DNA of 64,000 bases from Fodinicurvata halophila (GCF_042651425.1 NZ_JBHSCW010000010.1:62001-126000), one strand, 5' to 3'. Positions 35,394 to 45,059 are shown, counted from the stretch's first letter. Program-made: numbers and translations. The notes: generated by a model not told the origin, from the letters alone.

Positions 35394-35558
35394 GACCTGT
35401 CCCGCCCTTTGAAAAACCCTATCCGATGTTTCGCACAGAATGGGCCTCCACTTCCATCATGGACGCGGCAGGCACGTCCCCCCTTCAAACGGACGGGGAC
35501 GCGCGTCGCCGGTCGCGATAACCTGCTGTGGTCCGGATTCGCTGGGGAGAAGAAAGCA

Positions 35559-36560
35559 ATGTGGGATTTTTCGGTGGCCCGTGCGTTCCGCCTCATGGGA
35601 CAGACGCTGCCCTTTCTCTTGCTGCGTGTCGCCGTCTACTTCGGCGTTGCCGTGGCTTATGTCCTGATGACGGGCGTCGGTGCCGGGGTCGGCTGGGGAA
35701 TCGGCGGCTTCGGCGATGCCGGGTTCCAGGCCGGCGCGACCTTCTGGGGCGGCATCATCGGTTTCGGCATTGTCGGGGTCGTGATGTATTTCCTGCGGGA
35801 ATACATCCTCTATATCGTCAAGGCCGGCCACATCGCCGTGCTGGTGAAGCTGCTCGACGGCGAGACCATGCCGGAAGGCCGCTCGCAGATCGCTTATGCG
35901 CGCGAGGAGGTCGAGACGCGATTCTTCCAGGCGAGCGTCCTGTTCGGCGTCGACCAGCTGGTCAAGGGAGTCCTGCGCGCCATCACCGGACTGGTGCGGG
36001 GGATGGTGACCATCCTGCCGATCCCCGGGGCACAGCAACTCGTGAGCGTGCTCCGGGCGTTCCTGCGCATTGCGGTGGGCTTCATCGACGAGGTGATCCT
36101 GGCCTATGCCTTTCGCACCGGCTCGACCAATGCCTGGGGCTCGGCGCGAACCGGGCTGGTGCTCTATGCCCAGAACTACCGGCCCATGCTCAAGAACGCC
36201 GCCTGGCTGGCCCTGATCGTCTATGGCCTGTCCTTTCTCATCTTCCTGTTGATGCTCGCGCCGGCCGCGCTTGCCGTCTACCTGATCCCCGGCGCCTGGT
36301 CGGCGGGCGGCATCGTCTTCGCGTTGCTCTTCGCGTGGAGCGTCAAGGCAGCCGTGCTGGAGCCCTTTGCCATCACCTGCATGATGGAGGTCTATTTCCG
36401 CACGATCGAGGGGCAGGAACCCGATGCCGCCTGGGAAGCCAAGCTGGAGCAGCTGTCCGGCAAGTTCGGCAAGCTGAAGGAAAAGGCGCGTGCCTATGGG
36501 GCCTCGACGGGCAATGTCGGGGATGACGGCGTGGCGAGCGCGAACCCGGGAACCTCGTAA
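35559..36560 (+). CDS. Uncharacterised polytopic membrane protein
   Basis: The 333 aa protein starts at ATG 35559 after GGGGAGAAG. Predicted membrane segments by eye are residues about 15-40, 45-85 (Gly-rich GVGAGVGWGIGGFGDAG), 205-235 and 240-275. A charged central part reads DGETMPEGRSQIAYAREEVE, and the C-terminus is soluble and Lys/Glu-rich (EAKLEQLSGKFGKLKEKA). I recognise no domain; it resembles general bacterial proteins annotated only as hypothetical or integral membrane. It is divergent from the REC-LuxR regulator and followed by an unrelated-looking gene 126 bases later. Confidence 0.75.
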   Translation: MWDFSVARAFRLMGQTLPFLLLRVAVYFGVAVAYVLMTGVGAGVGWGIGGFGDAGFQAGATFWGGIIGFGIVGVVMYFLREYILYIVKAGHIAVLVKLLDGETMPEGRSQIAYAREEVETRFFQASVLFGVDQLVKGVLRAITGLVRGMVTILPIPGAQQLVSVLRAFLRIAVGFIDEVILAYAFRTGSTNAWGSARTGLVLYAQNYRPMLKNAAWLALIVYGLSFLIFLLMLAPAALAVYLIPGAWSAGGIVFALLFAWSVKAAVLEPFAITCMMEVYFRTIEGQEPDAAWEAKLEQLSGKFGKLKEKARAYGASTGNVGDDGVASANPGTS

Positions 36561-36686
36561 AGCCGGCGGCACCTTTGCCACTGTAGCCTTTCCGACACGT
36601 TGATCCGGCGCCGACGGCCGGCATAGATGGACAGCCTGCCGGGATTCTGCTGTTCTAAGGCAGGATCATCGGGATTGGGGGGCGCT

Positions 36687-37292
36687 ATGTCGTCTGGCCG
36701 CAACGACATCGCAAGCTTGATTTGTTTCATGCTCTCGCAACTCTTTCCGTGGGGCTGCGGCAGCTGTGCGCGGAAATTGCGTCGAACTCCCGGCGCCCTC
36801 GTCCTGCTGCTGGCGCTTGGCCTGTATGGACCGCCGGCCGTTGCGGAGGATGCCAGGTTGGTTGCCCCCGAGGGAGAGGTGCTGCTGACGATCACCGGCA
36901 ACATCGAGGCGACGAACGACGGGGATACGGCGCTGTTCGACAGGGCCATGCTGCGGGCCCTGCCCGAGCGGACGCTCGAGACGGGCACGGTCGTCACCGA
37001 CGGCGTCAATCGCTTTGAGGGGGTCCTGATGCGCGATCTTCTCGAACGGGTGGGGGCCGAGGGCGAGGTCGTGACGGCGCGCGCGCTGAACGACTATGTG
37101 ATCGACATTCCCATGGCGGATTTCCAGAACTTCGACGTGCTTGTCGCGACCCGCATGGACGGTGAGCGCCTGTCGCCGCGCGACAAGGGACCCCTGTGGA
37201 TCGTCTATCCGCGAGACGACCACGGCGAACTTCAGGATATCCGCTACGATTATCGCTGGGTCTGGCAGCTCCTCCAGCTCGACGTCAAATGA
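36687..37292 (+). CDS. Periplasmic molybdopterin-binding-fold protein, probable sensor partner
   Basis: The start is uncertain: ATG 36687 has a GGGGGG element upstream; ATG 36627 and ATG 36729 are also in frame. An export signal is clear (KLRRTPGALVLLLALGLYGPPAVAEDARL). The mature part (GEVLLTITGNIEATNDGD, FEGVLMRDLLERVGAEG, VARALNDYVIDIP and GPLWIVYPRDDHGELQDI) matches the small SUOX-type oxidoreductase fold but has no Cys to ligate molybdenum in the mature region. It is therefore probably a non-catalytic binding protein. Its stop overlaps the start of a histidine kinase gene (ATGA), so it likely supplies a periplasmic signal. Confidence 0.75.
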   Translation: MSSGRNDIASLICFMLSQLFPWGCGSCARKLRRTPGALVLLLALGLYGPPAVAEDARLVAPEGEVLLTITGNIEATNDGDTALFDRAMLRALPERTLETGTVVTDGVNRFEGVLMRDLLERVGAEGEVVTARALNDYVIDIPMADFQNFDVLVATRMDGERLSPRDKGPLWIVYPRDDHGELQDIRYDYRWVWQLLQLDVK

Positions 37293-38614
37293 CACGCCGG
37301 GGCGATACCATAGCCTATGCAGTGTCCGGTATCGCCATACTGGCCTTTGTCGTCCTGCTGGCCTTCGCTCTTGCGCGCCTGATCGAAACGGAAAACGAGA
37401 TGCGGCGCAACGAAGGCGACAACATGCTCTGGGCCATTTCCCAGGCCCAGACGGCCGTGCTCATGCTCGATACGGCCCTGGCGCGTCACGCAAGCGGTCT
37501 CGGGGAACCGGGCGACATCGAACGGCGGTACAACGTCCTGCTGAGCCGCCTGACCCTGCTTTCGGAAGGCCCCCAGGCCCGCTACATGGATGCTCTCGGC
37601 CATGCGCAGCCCTTGGCCGATCACAGGCGCAAGGTCGAAGGTCTGGAAGACGGTATTCTGGCGCCGGCGCGCAATGAGGCCGAGGAAGCCGGCGCGATTC
37701 ACGCTGTGCTGGCCGGTCTAGCCTCCGATCTCGGGCGCGCGGCCAACCAGTCCATGGTCACGCACTGGGAACGGACCGGCGCCCGGCTCGACCGACAGCG
37801 CGCGGCCATCATCCAGGTCATCATCTCGATCCTGGCCATCATCGCGCTGGGTGCCTTCCTCTGCCTCACGCTGCTGCGGGCCATGGCCCAGAAGCAGCGT
37901 ATCCAGCGCAGCCTGACGCAGGAGCAGGAAGTGCGCGAGGCCTATCGCAGTTTCGTCGCCCTGGTGTCGCACCAGTTCCGCACGCCGCTTGCGGTCATCG
38001 ATTCCTCCATGCAGCGTCTCTTGAGACAGGGGGGCGTCCTTTCCGGCGACGACCTGCAGGAGCGGGCGCGGCGGGTTCGCGACGAGGTGCAGGGACTGAC
38101 GCGTCTGGTGGACACGACGCTCGACACCGTCCGCCTGGATGGCGGCAGCATCCAGACCAATCCGCGGGCGTGCGATGTCAGGACACTGGCTGAACGCGTG
38201 ATTGCCAGCCAGACGGAAGCAACGCCGGGGCGCCGCATCACCCTGTCGATCGGCGAGGAGGTGCCGCCCCGGCTCTGGACGGACCCCCTGCTGGCGGAGC
38301 AGGTTCTCGCCAACCTGCTGTCCAATGCGGTCAAGTATTCCCCCGACAACGAGACGGTGTTCCTGCGTGTGCGGGCGGAAAGCAACCGTATCCTCTTCGC
38401 AGTGGAAGATCGCGGGGTCGGCATACCGGAGGAGGAGCAGGGCAGGCTGTTCAGCCGGTTCTTCCGCGCCACCTCGGCCAAGGGCACGCGCGGTGCCGGC
38501 ATCGGACTGAGCGTCTGCCTTCAGCTGGCACAGACCCTTGGCGGTCACCTTGCCTTCGAAAGTCGCAGCGGACTCGGATCGACCTTCACCCTGGCCTTGC
38601 CCGTATCGGAATAG
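37289..38614 (+). CDS. Membrane-bound sensor histidine kinase
   Basis: The 441 aa kinase starts at ATG 37289 overlapping the upstream stop. TM1 is about residues 10-28 and TM2 about 170-192, bracketing a periplasmic helical domain of 140 residues. The phospho-acceptor region is FVALVSHQFRTPLAVIDSSM (His in the H-box), and the ATPase domain has NLLSNAVKYSPDNE (N-box), EDRGVGIPEEEQ and KGTRGAGIGLSVC (G-boxes). No cognate regulator gene follows; rpmI is next. It probably senses through the exported partner encoded just upstream. Confidence 0.92.
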   Translation: MTRRGDTIAYAVSGIAILAFVVLLAFALARLIETENEMRRNEGDNMLWAISQAQTAVLMLDTALARHASGLGEPGDIERRYNVLLSRLTLLSEGPQARYMDALGHAQPLADHRRKVEGLEDGILAPARNEAEEAGAIHAVLAGLASDLGRAANQSMVTHWERTGARLDRQRAAIIQVIISILAIIALGAFLCLTLLRAMAQKQRIQRSLTQEQEVREAYRSFVALVSHQFRTPLAVIDSSMQRLLRQGGVLSGDDLQERARRVRDEVQGLTRLVDTTLDTVRLDGGSIQTNPRACDVRTLAERVIASQTEATPGRRITLSIGEEVPPRLWTDPLLAEQVLANLLSNAVKYSPDNETVFLRVRAESNRILFAVEDRGVGIPEEEQGRLFSRFFRATSAKGTRGAGIGLSVCLQLAQTLGGHLAFESRSGLGSTFTLALPVSE

Positions 38615-38674
38615 CCCGGACCCGCCCGGCATCCTCGAGGGAATGCGAACCGGTGGCCGGCACAGAAGGTGCTC

Positions 38675-38703
38675 TTGCAAGCCGGGCTGTCCACCGTTAT
38701 AAC
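38675..38703 (+). promoter_or_regulatory. Sigma-70 promoter for rpmI-rplT
   Basis: TTGCAA at 38675-38680 and TATAAC at 38698-38703 are separated by 17 bases. The pair lies about 93 bases upstream of the rpmI start, leaving a leader long enough for L20 autoregulation, though I see no clear L20-binding mimic. Confidence 0.65.
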
Positions 38704-38795
38704 CCGCCTCTCAAACGTACGGCGGTGCGGCCAACAGGCATGCCCAGCCGCCGATATTCCGCTGTGTTCAACAGCCTTCGATACCAGAGGACAAA

Positions 38796-38996
38796 ATGCC
38801 GAAACTGAAGACCAAGAGCAGCGCCAAGAAGCGCTTCAAGCTGACCGCGTCCGGAAAGGTGCGTGTCGGCTCCGCCTACCTGAGTCACAACATGCGCAAG
38901 CGCCCGCAGAAGATGAAGCGCAACGCCCGCGGCACCAAGCTGCTGACCAGCAGCGATGCCCGCATCGTCAAGCGCTATTTCCTGCCCAACGACTGA
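38796..38996 (+). CDS. rpmI: 50S ribosomal protein L35
   Basis: A 66 aa basic protein with the family start MPKLKTKSSAKKRFKLTASG, then SAYLSHNMRKRPQKMKRNAR. Length and sequence are standard. rplT follows 15 bases later. infC is absent immediately upstream, unlike the enterobacterial infC-rpmI-rplT arrangement but usual in alphaproteobacteria. Confidence 0.98.
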   Translation: MPKLKTKSSAKKRFKLTASGKVRVGSAYLSHNMRKRPQKMKRNARGTKLLTSSDARIVKRYFLPND

Positions 38997-39011
38997 CGGG
39001 AGAGCCAAGCC

Positions 39012-39380
39012 ATGTCACGTATCAAGCGCGGAACCACCGCACACGCCCGTCACAAGAAGGTGCTCAAACAGGCCAAGGGATACCGCGGCCGCACCAAGAA
39101 CGTCTATCGTGTCGCCGTCCAGCAGGTCGAGAAGTCCCTGCAGTACGCCTATCGCGACCGTCGCGTTCGCAAGCGCAATTTCCGCTCGCTGTGGATCCAG
39201 CGCATTAACGCCGGCGCCCGCGAGCACGGCCTGAGCTATTCGCAGTTCATGAACGGCATGCGAAAGGCTGGGATCGAACTGGATCGCAAGGTGCTGGCGG
39301 ACATCGCCGTGCGCGAGCCGGAGGCCTTCAAGTCGCTGGCTGAACAGGCGCAGAGCGCGCTCAGCCAGTCCAAGGCCTGA
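39012..39380 (+). CDS. rplT: 50S ribosomal protein L20
   Basis: A 122 aa protein with RIKRGTTAHARHKKVLKQAK and GYRGRTKNVYRVAVQQVEKS, both typical of L20, and RRVRKRNFRSLWIQRINAGA in the middle. L20 is an early 23S rRNA assembly protein and translational repressor of its own operon in enterobacteria. A 125-base gap separates it from pheS. Confidence 0.98.
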   Translation: MSRIKRGTTAHARHKKVLKQAKGYRGRTKNVYRVAVQQVEKSLQYAYRDRRVRKRNFRSLWIQRINAGAREHGLSYSQFMNGMRKAGIELDRKVLADIAVREPEAFKSLAEQAQSALSQSKA

Positions 39381-39505
39381 GGGTCCGAGAGACCGGTTCT
39401 GTCCCGTCCGGGCGGCTGCGGCCCCGCAAGGCTGCCCGGCATCGGCCTTTCCCTGTCACCGCTCTTGCGGGGCATCTTTCCGCGTGTGAGAGCCCCAACT
39501 GACCG

Positions 39506-40600
39506 ATGACCGCGACGGACGTGCCGATGCAAGACCTGGAACACCTCAAGCAGCAACTGCTGGACGAAGCCGCCAAGGCAACCGACCTGGACAGCCTGGA
39601 AGCCCTGCGTGTGCGCGCGCTGGGCAAGAAGGGCGAGATCACCCAGCGCATGAAGACCCTTGGACAGCTTTCGCCCGACGAACGCCGCGAGGCGGGGCAG
39701 GCGCTGAACCAGGTGAAGGATGCCCTGGCCGAGGCCATCGAGGCCCGCCGCGAGGAGCTGGAGGCCGTGGCCCTGGACGCCCGCCTGGAGGCCGAGCGCA
39801 TCGACGTCTCGCTGCCCGTGCGCCCGGAACGCAGCGGGCATATCCATCCCATAAGCCGGACCATCGACGAGCTGATCGCCATCTTCGGCGAGATGGGCTT
39901 CTCGGTTGCCGAGGGGCCGCACATCGAGGATGCCTTCCACAACTTCTCGGCGCTGAACATTCCGGAGTGGCATCCGGCGCGCCAGGACATGGACACCTTC
40001 TACCTGAAGGCCGAGTCCGAGCAGGCGGAACGTCCGGTGCTGCGCACCCACACCTCGCCGGTGCAGATCCGGCACATGCTCTCGGGCAAGCCGCCGGTGC
40101 GCATCATCGCACCGGGCCGCACCTTCCGCGCCGACCATGACGCCACGCACAGCCCCATGTTCCACCAGGTCGAGGGCCTGGTGGTGGACGAGACCACCCA
40201 CATGGGGCACCTGAAGGGCACGCTGATCGAGTTCTGCCGTGCCTTCTTCGGCGTCGAGGACCTGCCGGTGCGCTTCCGGCCCAGCTATTTTCCCTTCACG
40301 GAACCCTCGGCCGAGGTGGACATCGGCTGCTCGCACGAAGGCGGCCAGCTGGTCATCGGGCCGGGCAAGGACTGGCTGGAGATCCTGGGCTGCGGCATGG
40401 TGCATCCCAAGGTCCTGGAGAACTGCGGCATCGATTCCACGCGCTATCAGGGTTTCGCCTTCGGCATGGGGATCGAGCGCATCGCCATGCTGAAGTACGG
40501 CATCCCCGACCTGCGCACCTTCTACGAGTCCGACCTGCGCTGGCTGCGGCACTACGGCTTCCTGCCGCTGGAGGTGCCCTCCATGGTGCGCGGGCTGTAA
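39506..40600 (+). CDS. pheS: Phenylalanyl-tRNA synthetase alpha subunit
   Basis: The 364 aa class II synthetase subunit has an N-terminal coiled coil (to about residue 105). The catalytic domain shows motif 1 around HPISRTIDELIAIFGEMGF, motif 2 as GRTFRADHDATHSPMFHQVE and motif 3 as FAFGMGIERIAMLKYGIPD. ATG 39506 gives MTATDVPMQDLEHLKQ; ATG 39527 is an alternative start and would still keep the coiled coil. pheT follows 12 bases later; the two subunits form an alpha2-beta2 enzyme. Confidence 0.97.
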   Translation: MTATDVPMQDLEHLKQQLLDEAAKATDLDSLEALRVRALGKKGEITQRMKTLGQLSPDERREAGQALNQVKDALAEAIEARREELEAVALDARLEAERIDVSLPVRPERSGHIHPISRTIDELIAIFGEMGFSVAEGPHIEDAFHNFSALNIPEWHPARQDMDTFYLKAESEQAERPVLRTHTSPVQIRHMLSGKPPVRIIAPGRTFRADHDATHSPMFHQVEGLVVDETTHMGHLKGTLIEFCRAFFGVEDLPVRFRPSYFPFTEPSAEVDIGCSHEGGQLVIGPGKDWLEILGCGMVHPKVLENCGIDSTRYQGFAFGMGIERIAMLKYGIPDLRTFYESDLRWLRHYGFLPLEVPSMVRGL

Positions 40601-40612
40601 GGGGCAAGAGGC

Positions 40613-43030
40613 ATGAAATTCACCTTCAACTGGCTCAAGGATCACCTGGAGACCACCGCCGGCCTGGACGAGATCGTCGAACGCCTGTCCATGCTGGGCC
40701 TGGAGGTCGAGGACGTGGAGGACCGCGGCAAGCAGCTGGCGCCCTTCACCGTGGCCCATGTCATCGAGGCCGCGCCGCATCCCGATGCCGACCGCCTGAA
40801 GGTCTGCCGGGTGGCGACGGCGGAGGGCGAGGCGCAGGTGGTCTGTGGCGCGCCCAACGCCCACACCGGGATGTACGGGGTATTCGCCGCGCCTGGAAGC
40901 TACATTCCCGGCACCGACCTGGACCTGAAGGCCGGGGTCATCCGCGGCGTCGAATCCCAGGGCATGCTGGTCTCGGAACGCGAGCTGGGCCTGTCCGATG
41001 CGCACGAGGGGATCATCGAGCTGAGGCCCGAGGACTATGGTGGAAAACTGGAGGTCGGCCAGGCCTTCGCGCCGCTGGCGGGGCTCGACGACGCGGTGAT
41101 CGAGATTGGCATCACGCCCAATCGCGGCGACTGCCTGGGCGTGCGCGGCATCGCCCGCGACCTGGCGGCGGCCGGGCTGGGCCGCCTGAAGCCACTGAAG
41201 GCCGAACCGGTGCAGGGCAGCTTCGAGAGCCCGCGCACCTGGCGGCGCGACCTGCCGGCCGACGACCAGGGCGCCTGTCCCTATGTGGCCGGGCGCAGCT
41301 TCCGCGGCGTCAGGAACGGCCCGTCGCCCCAGTGGCTGCAGGACCGCCTGCGCGCCATCGGCCTGCGTCCGATCTCGGCGCTGGTGGACATCACCAACTA
41401 CGTCACCTTCGACCTGGGCCGTCCGCTGCACGTCTTCGATGCGGCGAAGCTGACGGGCGACCCCACCATGCGCCTGGCGCGCAAGGGTGAAAGCCTGGAG
41501 GCGCTGGACGAGACCACCTACGCGCTGGACGAGGACACCCTGGTGATCGCCGACGACAGCGGTCCGCAGGCCATCGGCGGCGTCATGGGCGGCGAGGACA
41601 CGGGCTGCCAGGAAGAGACCACGGAGGTCTTCCTGGAGGTGGCGCTGTTCGATCCGATCCGCATCGCCTTCACGGGGCGCCGTCTGGGCATCCATTCCGA
41701 TGCGCGCTATCGCTTCGAGCGCGGCGTCGATCCGGAGAGCGCCCGCTGGGGGGTCGAGGTCGCCACGCGCATGATCCTGGATCTCTGCGGCGGCGAGGCC
41801 AGCGAGCCGGTGGCCGCCGGCACCCTGCCCGAGGCGCAGCCGGTCGTGGAGCTGCGCGCCAGCCGAGTGGCCGGCCTGGGCGGCGTGGAGATCGCCGCGG
41901 CGGAGCAGAAGAGCCTGCTGGAGAAGCTGGGCTTCGAGGTGGAGATGAAGGGTGAGACCCTCGCCTGTCGCGTCCCCACCTGGCGCCCGGACATCGAGGG
42001 CGAGGCCTGCCTGGTGGAGGAAGTGCTGCGCCTGCGCGGCTACGAGGCCCTGCCGCTGACCCCGCCCAAGCGCGAGGAGAGCCTGCCGCGCGAGGTGCTG
42101 ACGGTGAAGCAGAAGCGCTTCTCGGCGGTGCGCCAAGCGCTGGCCTGGCGCGGCCTGGAGGAGGCCGTCACCTTCTCGTTCCTCGCCGAACGCCAGGCGC
42201 GACTGTTCGGCTGGGACGCCGAGGCCCTGCGCGTGGACAATCCGATTTCCAGCGATCTGGACGTCATGCGTCCCTCCATCCTGCCGACCCTGCTGGACGC
42301 GGCCTCGCGCAACGCGGCGCGCGGGCATTCCGACACGGCCTTCTTCGAGATCGGGCCGCAGTATGCCGGAACCGCGCCCGAGGATCAGGCCGATCTGGCC
42401 GCCGCCCTGCGCAGCGGTCGCGCCGTACCGCGCCACTGGCTGGCCGAGAGTCGCGCGGTGGATGCCTTCGATGCCAAGGCCGACGCGCTCAAGGCGCTGG
42501 AGGCGGCCGGTGCGCCGGTGGACAGCCTGCAGGTCACGGCCGATGCGCCGTCCTGGTACCATCCGGGCCGCTCCGGGCAGCTGCGTCTGGGGCCCAAGGT
42601 GCTGGCCAGCTTCGGCGAACTGCATCCGCGGGTGCTCAAGGCCTTCGACCTGAAGGGCGTGGCCGCGGCCTGCGAGGTCTATGTGGAACGCATTCCCGAA
42701 CCCAAGGCCAGGGCGAACAGGGCGCGCGCCGCCCTGGAGCTGTCGGCCTACCAGCCGGTGGAGCGGGACTTCGCCTTCGTGATGGATGCCGACGTGCCCG
42801 CCGAGAAGGCCGTGCGCGCGGCCAAGGGCGCGGACAAGACGCTGATCACGGCCGTCGATGTCTTCGACGTCTACAGCGGCAAGGGCGTGCCCGAGGGCCA
42901 GAAATCACTGGCCCTTTGCGTGACCCTGCAGCCGCGGGACAAGACCCTGACCGACGAGGATCTGGAGGAGATCAGCGGCCGGATCATCGGCCAGGTGGAA
43001 AAGGCCACCGGCGGCAGCCTGCGCGGGTAA
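40613..43030 (+). CDS. pheT: Phenylalanyl-tRNA synthetase beta subunit
   Basis: The 805 aa protein has the usual PheT order: MKFTFNWLKDHLE at the N-terminus, the EMAP-type tRNA-binding fold (about 40-150; PHPDADRLKVCRVA), B3/B4 editing domain with VDITNYVTFDLGRPLHVFDA, B5 and a catalytic-like domain, and the C-terminal FDX-ACB anticodon-binding domain (SAYQPVERDFAFVMD). It edits mischarged Tyr-tRNA-Phe. It is translated just after pheS. Confidence 0.97.
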   Translation: MKFTFNWLKDHLETTAGLDEIVERLSMLGLEVEDVEDRGKQLAPFTVAHVIEAAPHPDADRLKVCRVATAEGEAQVVCGAPNAHTGMYGVFAAPGSYIPGTDLDLKAGVIRGVESQGMLVSERELGLSDAHEGIIELRPEDYGGKLEVGQAFAPLAGLDDAVIEIGITPNRGDCLGVRGIARDLAAAGLGRLKPLKAEPVQGSFESPRTWRRDLPADDQGACPYVAGRSFRGVRNGPSPQWLQDRLRAIGLRPISALVDITNYVTFDLGRPLHVFDAAKLTGDPTMRLARKGESLEALDETTYALDEDTLVIADDSGPQAIGGVMGGEDTGCQEETTEVFLEVALFDPIRIAFTGRRLGIHSDARYRFERGVDPESARWGVEVATRMILDLCGGEASEPVAAGTLPEAQPVVELRASRVAGLGGVEIAAAEQKSLLEKLGFEVEMKGETLACRVPTWRPDIEGEACLVEEVLRLRGYEALPLTPPKREESLPREVLTVKQKRFSAVRQALAWRGLEEAVTFSFLAERQARLFGWDAEALRVDNPISSDLDVMRPSILPTLLDAASRNAARGHSDTAFFEIGPQYAGTAPEDQADLAAALRSGRAVPRHWLAESRAVDAFDAKADALKALEAAGAPVDSLQVTADAPSWYHPGRSGQLRLGPKVLASFGELHPRVLKAFDLKGVAAACEVYVERIPEPKARANRARAALELSAYQPVERDFAFVMDADVPAEKAVRAAKGADKTLITAVDVFDVYSGKGVPEGQKSLALCVTLQPRDKTLTDEDLEEISGRIIGQVEKATGGSLRG

Positions 43031-43098
43031 AGCCTGCGCTATAAAGGGGTAATAGCGGGAAGTTCTATACCCGGTATTCAAGGAAACTTAGCAAGGTT

Positions 43099-43128
43099 TT
43101 GATTTTTCTGTAGAATGTCTGCTATACA
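43099..43128 (+). promoter_or_regulatory. Probable sigma-70 promoter for the GAF histidine kinase
   Basis: TTGATT at 43099-43104 and TATACA at 43123-43128 are separated by 18 bases. The pair lies about 70 bases before the kinase ATG in a locally AT-rich stretch of an otherwise GC-rich region. Confidence 0.5.
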
Positions 43129-43195
43129 GATTCGGTGCCGGGAATGGGCGCTCGATGGCTGTTCCTGACCAGGCCAACAGCAACAGGTAGGGCTT

Positions 43196-44962
43196 ATGCA
43201 GGCACCGGAAATTCCGGCCGAGGAAAGGGAACGCCAGGAAGCGCTTGAGCGCTACGGTGTCCTCGACGCCGAGCCCATTGCCGAACTGGATATCCTGACG
43301 CGCCTGGTCGGGCGGCATTTCTCGACCCGTTTCTGCATGCTGAGCCTGACCGATCGCGATCGCCAGGTCTTCAAGTCGCGGTACGGCCTGGAAGTGGACG
43401 AGATTCCACGCAACTTCGGCTTGTGCGGTCATGCCATCCTGAGCGATGAGGTCCTTTGCGTGCCCGATACCAGGCAGGATGCGCGTTTTGCCGACAACCC
43501 CCTGGTCAGCGGCGAGCCCAACCTGCGCTTCTATGCCGGTGCGCCGCTCACGGTGCAGGAAGGTTATCGCCTGGGCACCCTATGCATCGCCGATACCGAA
43601 CCGCATAAAGACTTCGACGAGCACGACAGTCAGGCGCTCGTGGATTTCGCCGTGCTGGCCATGGATATCCTGGAACGCGAGCGTGTCGAGCGCCAGCATC
43701 GCCTGCAGAACCAGGCGCTGGTCCAGCTCGTCTCCTCCCGCCCATTGGCCGAGGGCGACGTGGAGGAGGTGGCGCGCCAGGTGTGCGAACGCCTGACCGA
43801 GATCCTGATGGTCAAGCGCGCCAGTGTGTGGGTGTTCGGCGAGACCCAGATGGAGCCGATGCACGTCCGTGATGTGAGGAACATGGGGTCCTCCGGACAA
43901 TCGCCCCTCTTCTTCACGGACCTGCCCGACTACCTGCCGGCCGTCATGGAGCGCCGCGGCATCATCGTCTCGGACGTGAACAACCATCCGGCCCTGCTCA
44001 CGCAGCTGAACAACTACCTCAGTCAGCATGATATCAGAGCGTTGATCGACTCTCCCATCCGCGTGGCCGGCGAGGTGGTCGGCGTGGTGAGCGCCGAGCA
44101 TGTCGGCGCTCGGCGCAACTGGGCGGAAGAGGAAACGGCCTTCGTCGCCTCTCTGGCCGACACGGTCTCCCTGGCCCTGGAAGCCCGCGAACGCAGCCGG
44201 GCCTATGCCCAGAGCCTGCAGGCGCGCGACCAGGCGGAAGCGGCCAATCGTGCCAAGGAGAACTTCCTGGCCGCCATGAGCCACGAACTGCGCACGCCGC
44301 TCAACGGCATCATCGGCTTCAGCGAGGTCATGGAGCAGGAACTCTTCGGGCCGCTGGGCAACGAGAAGTACCGCAGTTATGTCCAGGATATCTCCCAGAG
44401 CGGACGGCACTTGAAGCATATCATCGGTGACATCCTCGAGATCGTGAAGCTGCAGCGCAAGGAAGTCGCCCTGGAGGAGGTCGAACTGGATCCGCATGCC
44501 CTGCTGGAGGACTGCCTGAACCTGACACAGCAAGGCGCGTCGCGGCCGGACATCGAGATCGTGCGCGGCTACGAGCTGCAGGGGTTCCAGCTGCGGGGCG
44601 ATATGGAACGCCTGCGTCAGGTTTTCCTCAACATCCTCTCCAATGCCTTCAAGTACAGCTATCGCAACAGCCAGCTGTCGATCCGCAGCTGGCAGCAGGA
44701 TGCCTGTGCCCATTTCGCCATCCAGGACCAGGGCGTGGGCATTCCCGCCGAGGACCTGTACCGCATCCGCGAGCCTTTCGAGCGGGTGCGCTCGGCCATG
44801 GCTTCCGATGGCGGCGGGCTGGGCCTGGGTCTGTCCACGGCGATCGAGTATATGCGCGCCCACGGCGGCGAGCTGGAGATCGCGAGCGAACCGCGCAGCG
44901 GCACCTGCGTGACGCTCTGTTTCCCGCAGTCCAGGACGCTGGAGACATCCGGGCCCGGCTGA
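43196..44962 (+). CDS. Soluble dual-GAF sensor histidine kinase
   Basis: The 588 aa protein has no membrane segment. GAF1 spans about residues 20-160 (YGVLDAEPIAELDILTRLVG, FYAGAPLTVQEGYRLGTLCI). GAF2 is about 180-340 (SPIRVAGEVVGVVSAEHVG). A short coiled coil leads to the H-box FLAAMSHELRTPLNGIIGFS (about 355-374) and the ATPase domain (NILSNAFKYSYRNS, DQGVGIPAEDLY, GGGLGLGLSTAIEYM). The ligand of the GAF domains cannot be read from the sequence. It stands alone after pheT, with a probable own promoter and no adjacent regulator. Confidence 0.92.
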   Translation: MQAPEIPAEERERQEALERYGVLDAEPIAELDILTRLVGRHFSTRFCMLSLTDRDRQVFKSRYGLEVDEIPRNFGLCGHAILSDEVLCVPDTRQDARFADNPLVSGEPNLRFYAGAPLTVQEGYRLGTLCIADTEPHKDFDEHDSQALVDFAVLAMDILERERVERQHRLQNQALVQLVSSRPLAEGDVEEVARQVCERLTEILMVKRASVWVFGETQMEPMHVRDVRNMGSSGQSPLFFTDLPDYLPAVMERRGIIVSDVNNHPALLTQLNNYLSQHDIRALIDSPIRVAGEVVGVVSAEHVGARRNWAEEETAFVASLADTVSLALEARERSRAYAQSLQARDQAEAANRAKENFLAAMSHELRTPLNGIIGFSEVMEQELFGPLGNEKYRSYVQDISQSGRHLKHIIGDILEIVKLQRKEVALEEVELDPHALLEDCLNLTQQGASRPDIEIVRGYELQGFQLRGDMERLRQVFLNILSNAFKYSYRNSQLSIRSWQQDACAHFAIQDQGVGIPAEDLYRIREPFERVRSAMASDGGGLGLGLSTAIEYMRAHGGELEIASEPRSGTCVTLCFPQSRTLETSGPG

Positions 44963-45059
44963 CCCGACAGGCCTTGCAGTACAGGCGGTCGCTTTCCAGA
45001 TGTGGTTCCTGAATGATCTTTTCCGAACGGTCGATCACACGAGAGAAAGGACCGATTCC

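Noticed and set aside
39236..42625. 1129-codon open frame antisense to pheS-pheT
   Set aside because: It mirrors the codon bias of the GC-rich genes on the other strand and its translation is low-complexity with no domain; pheS and pheT are unmistakable.
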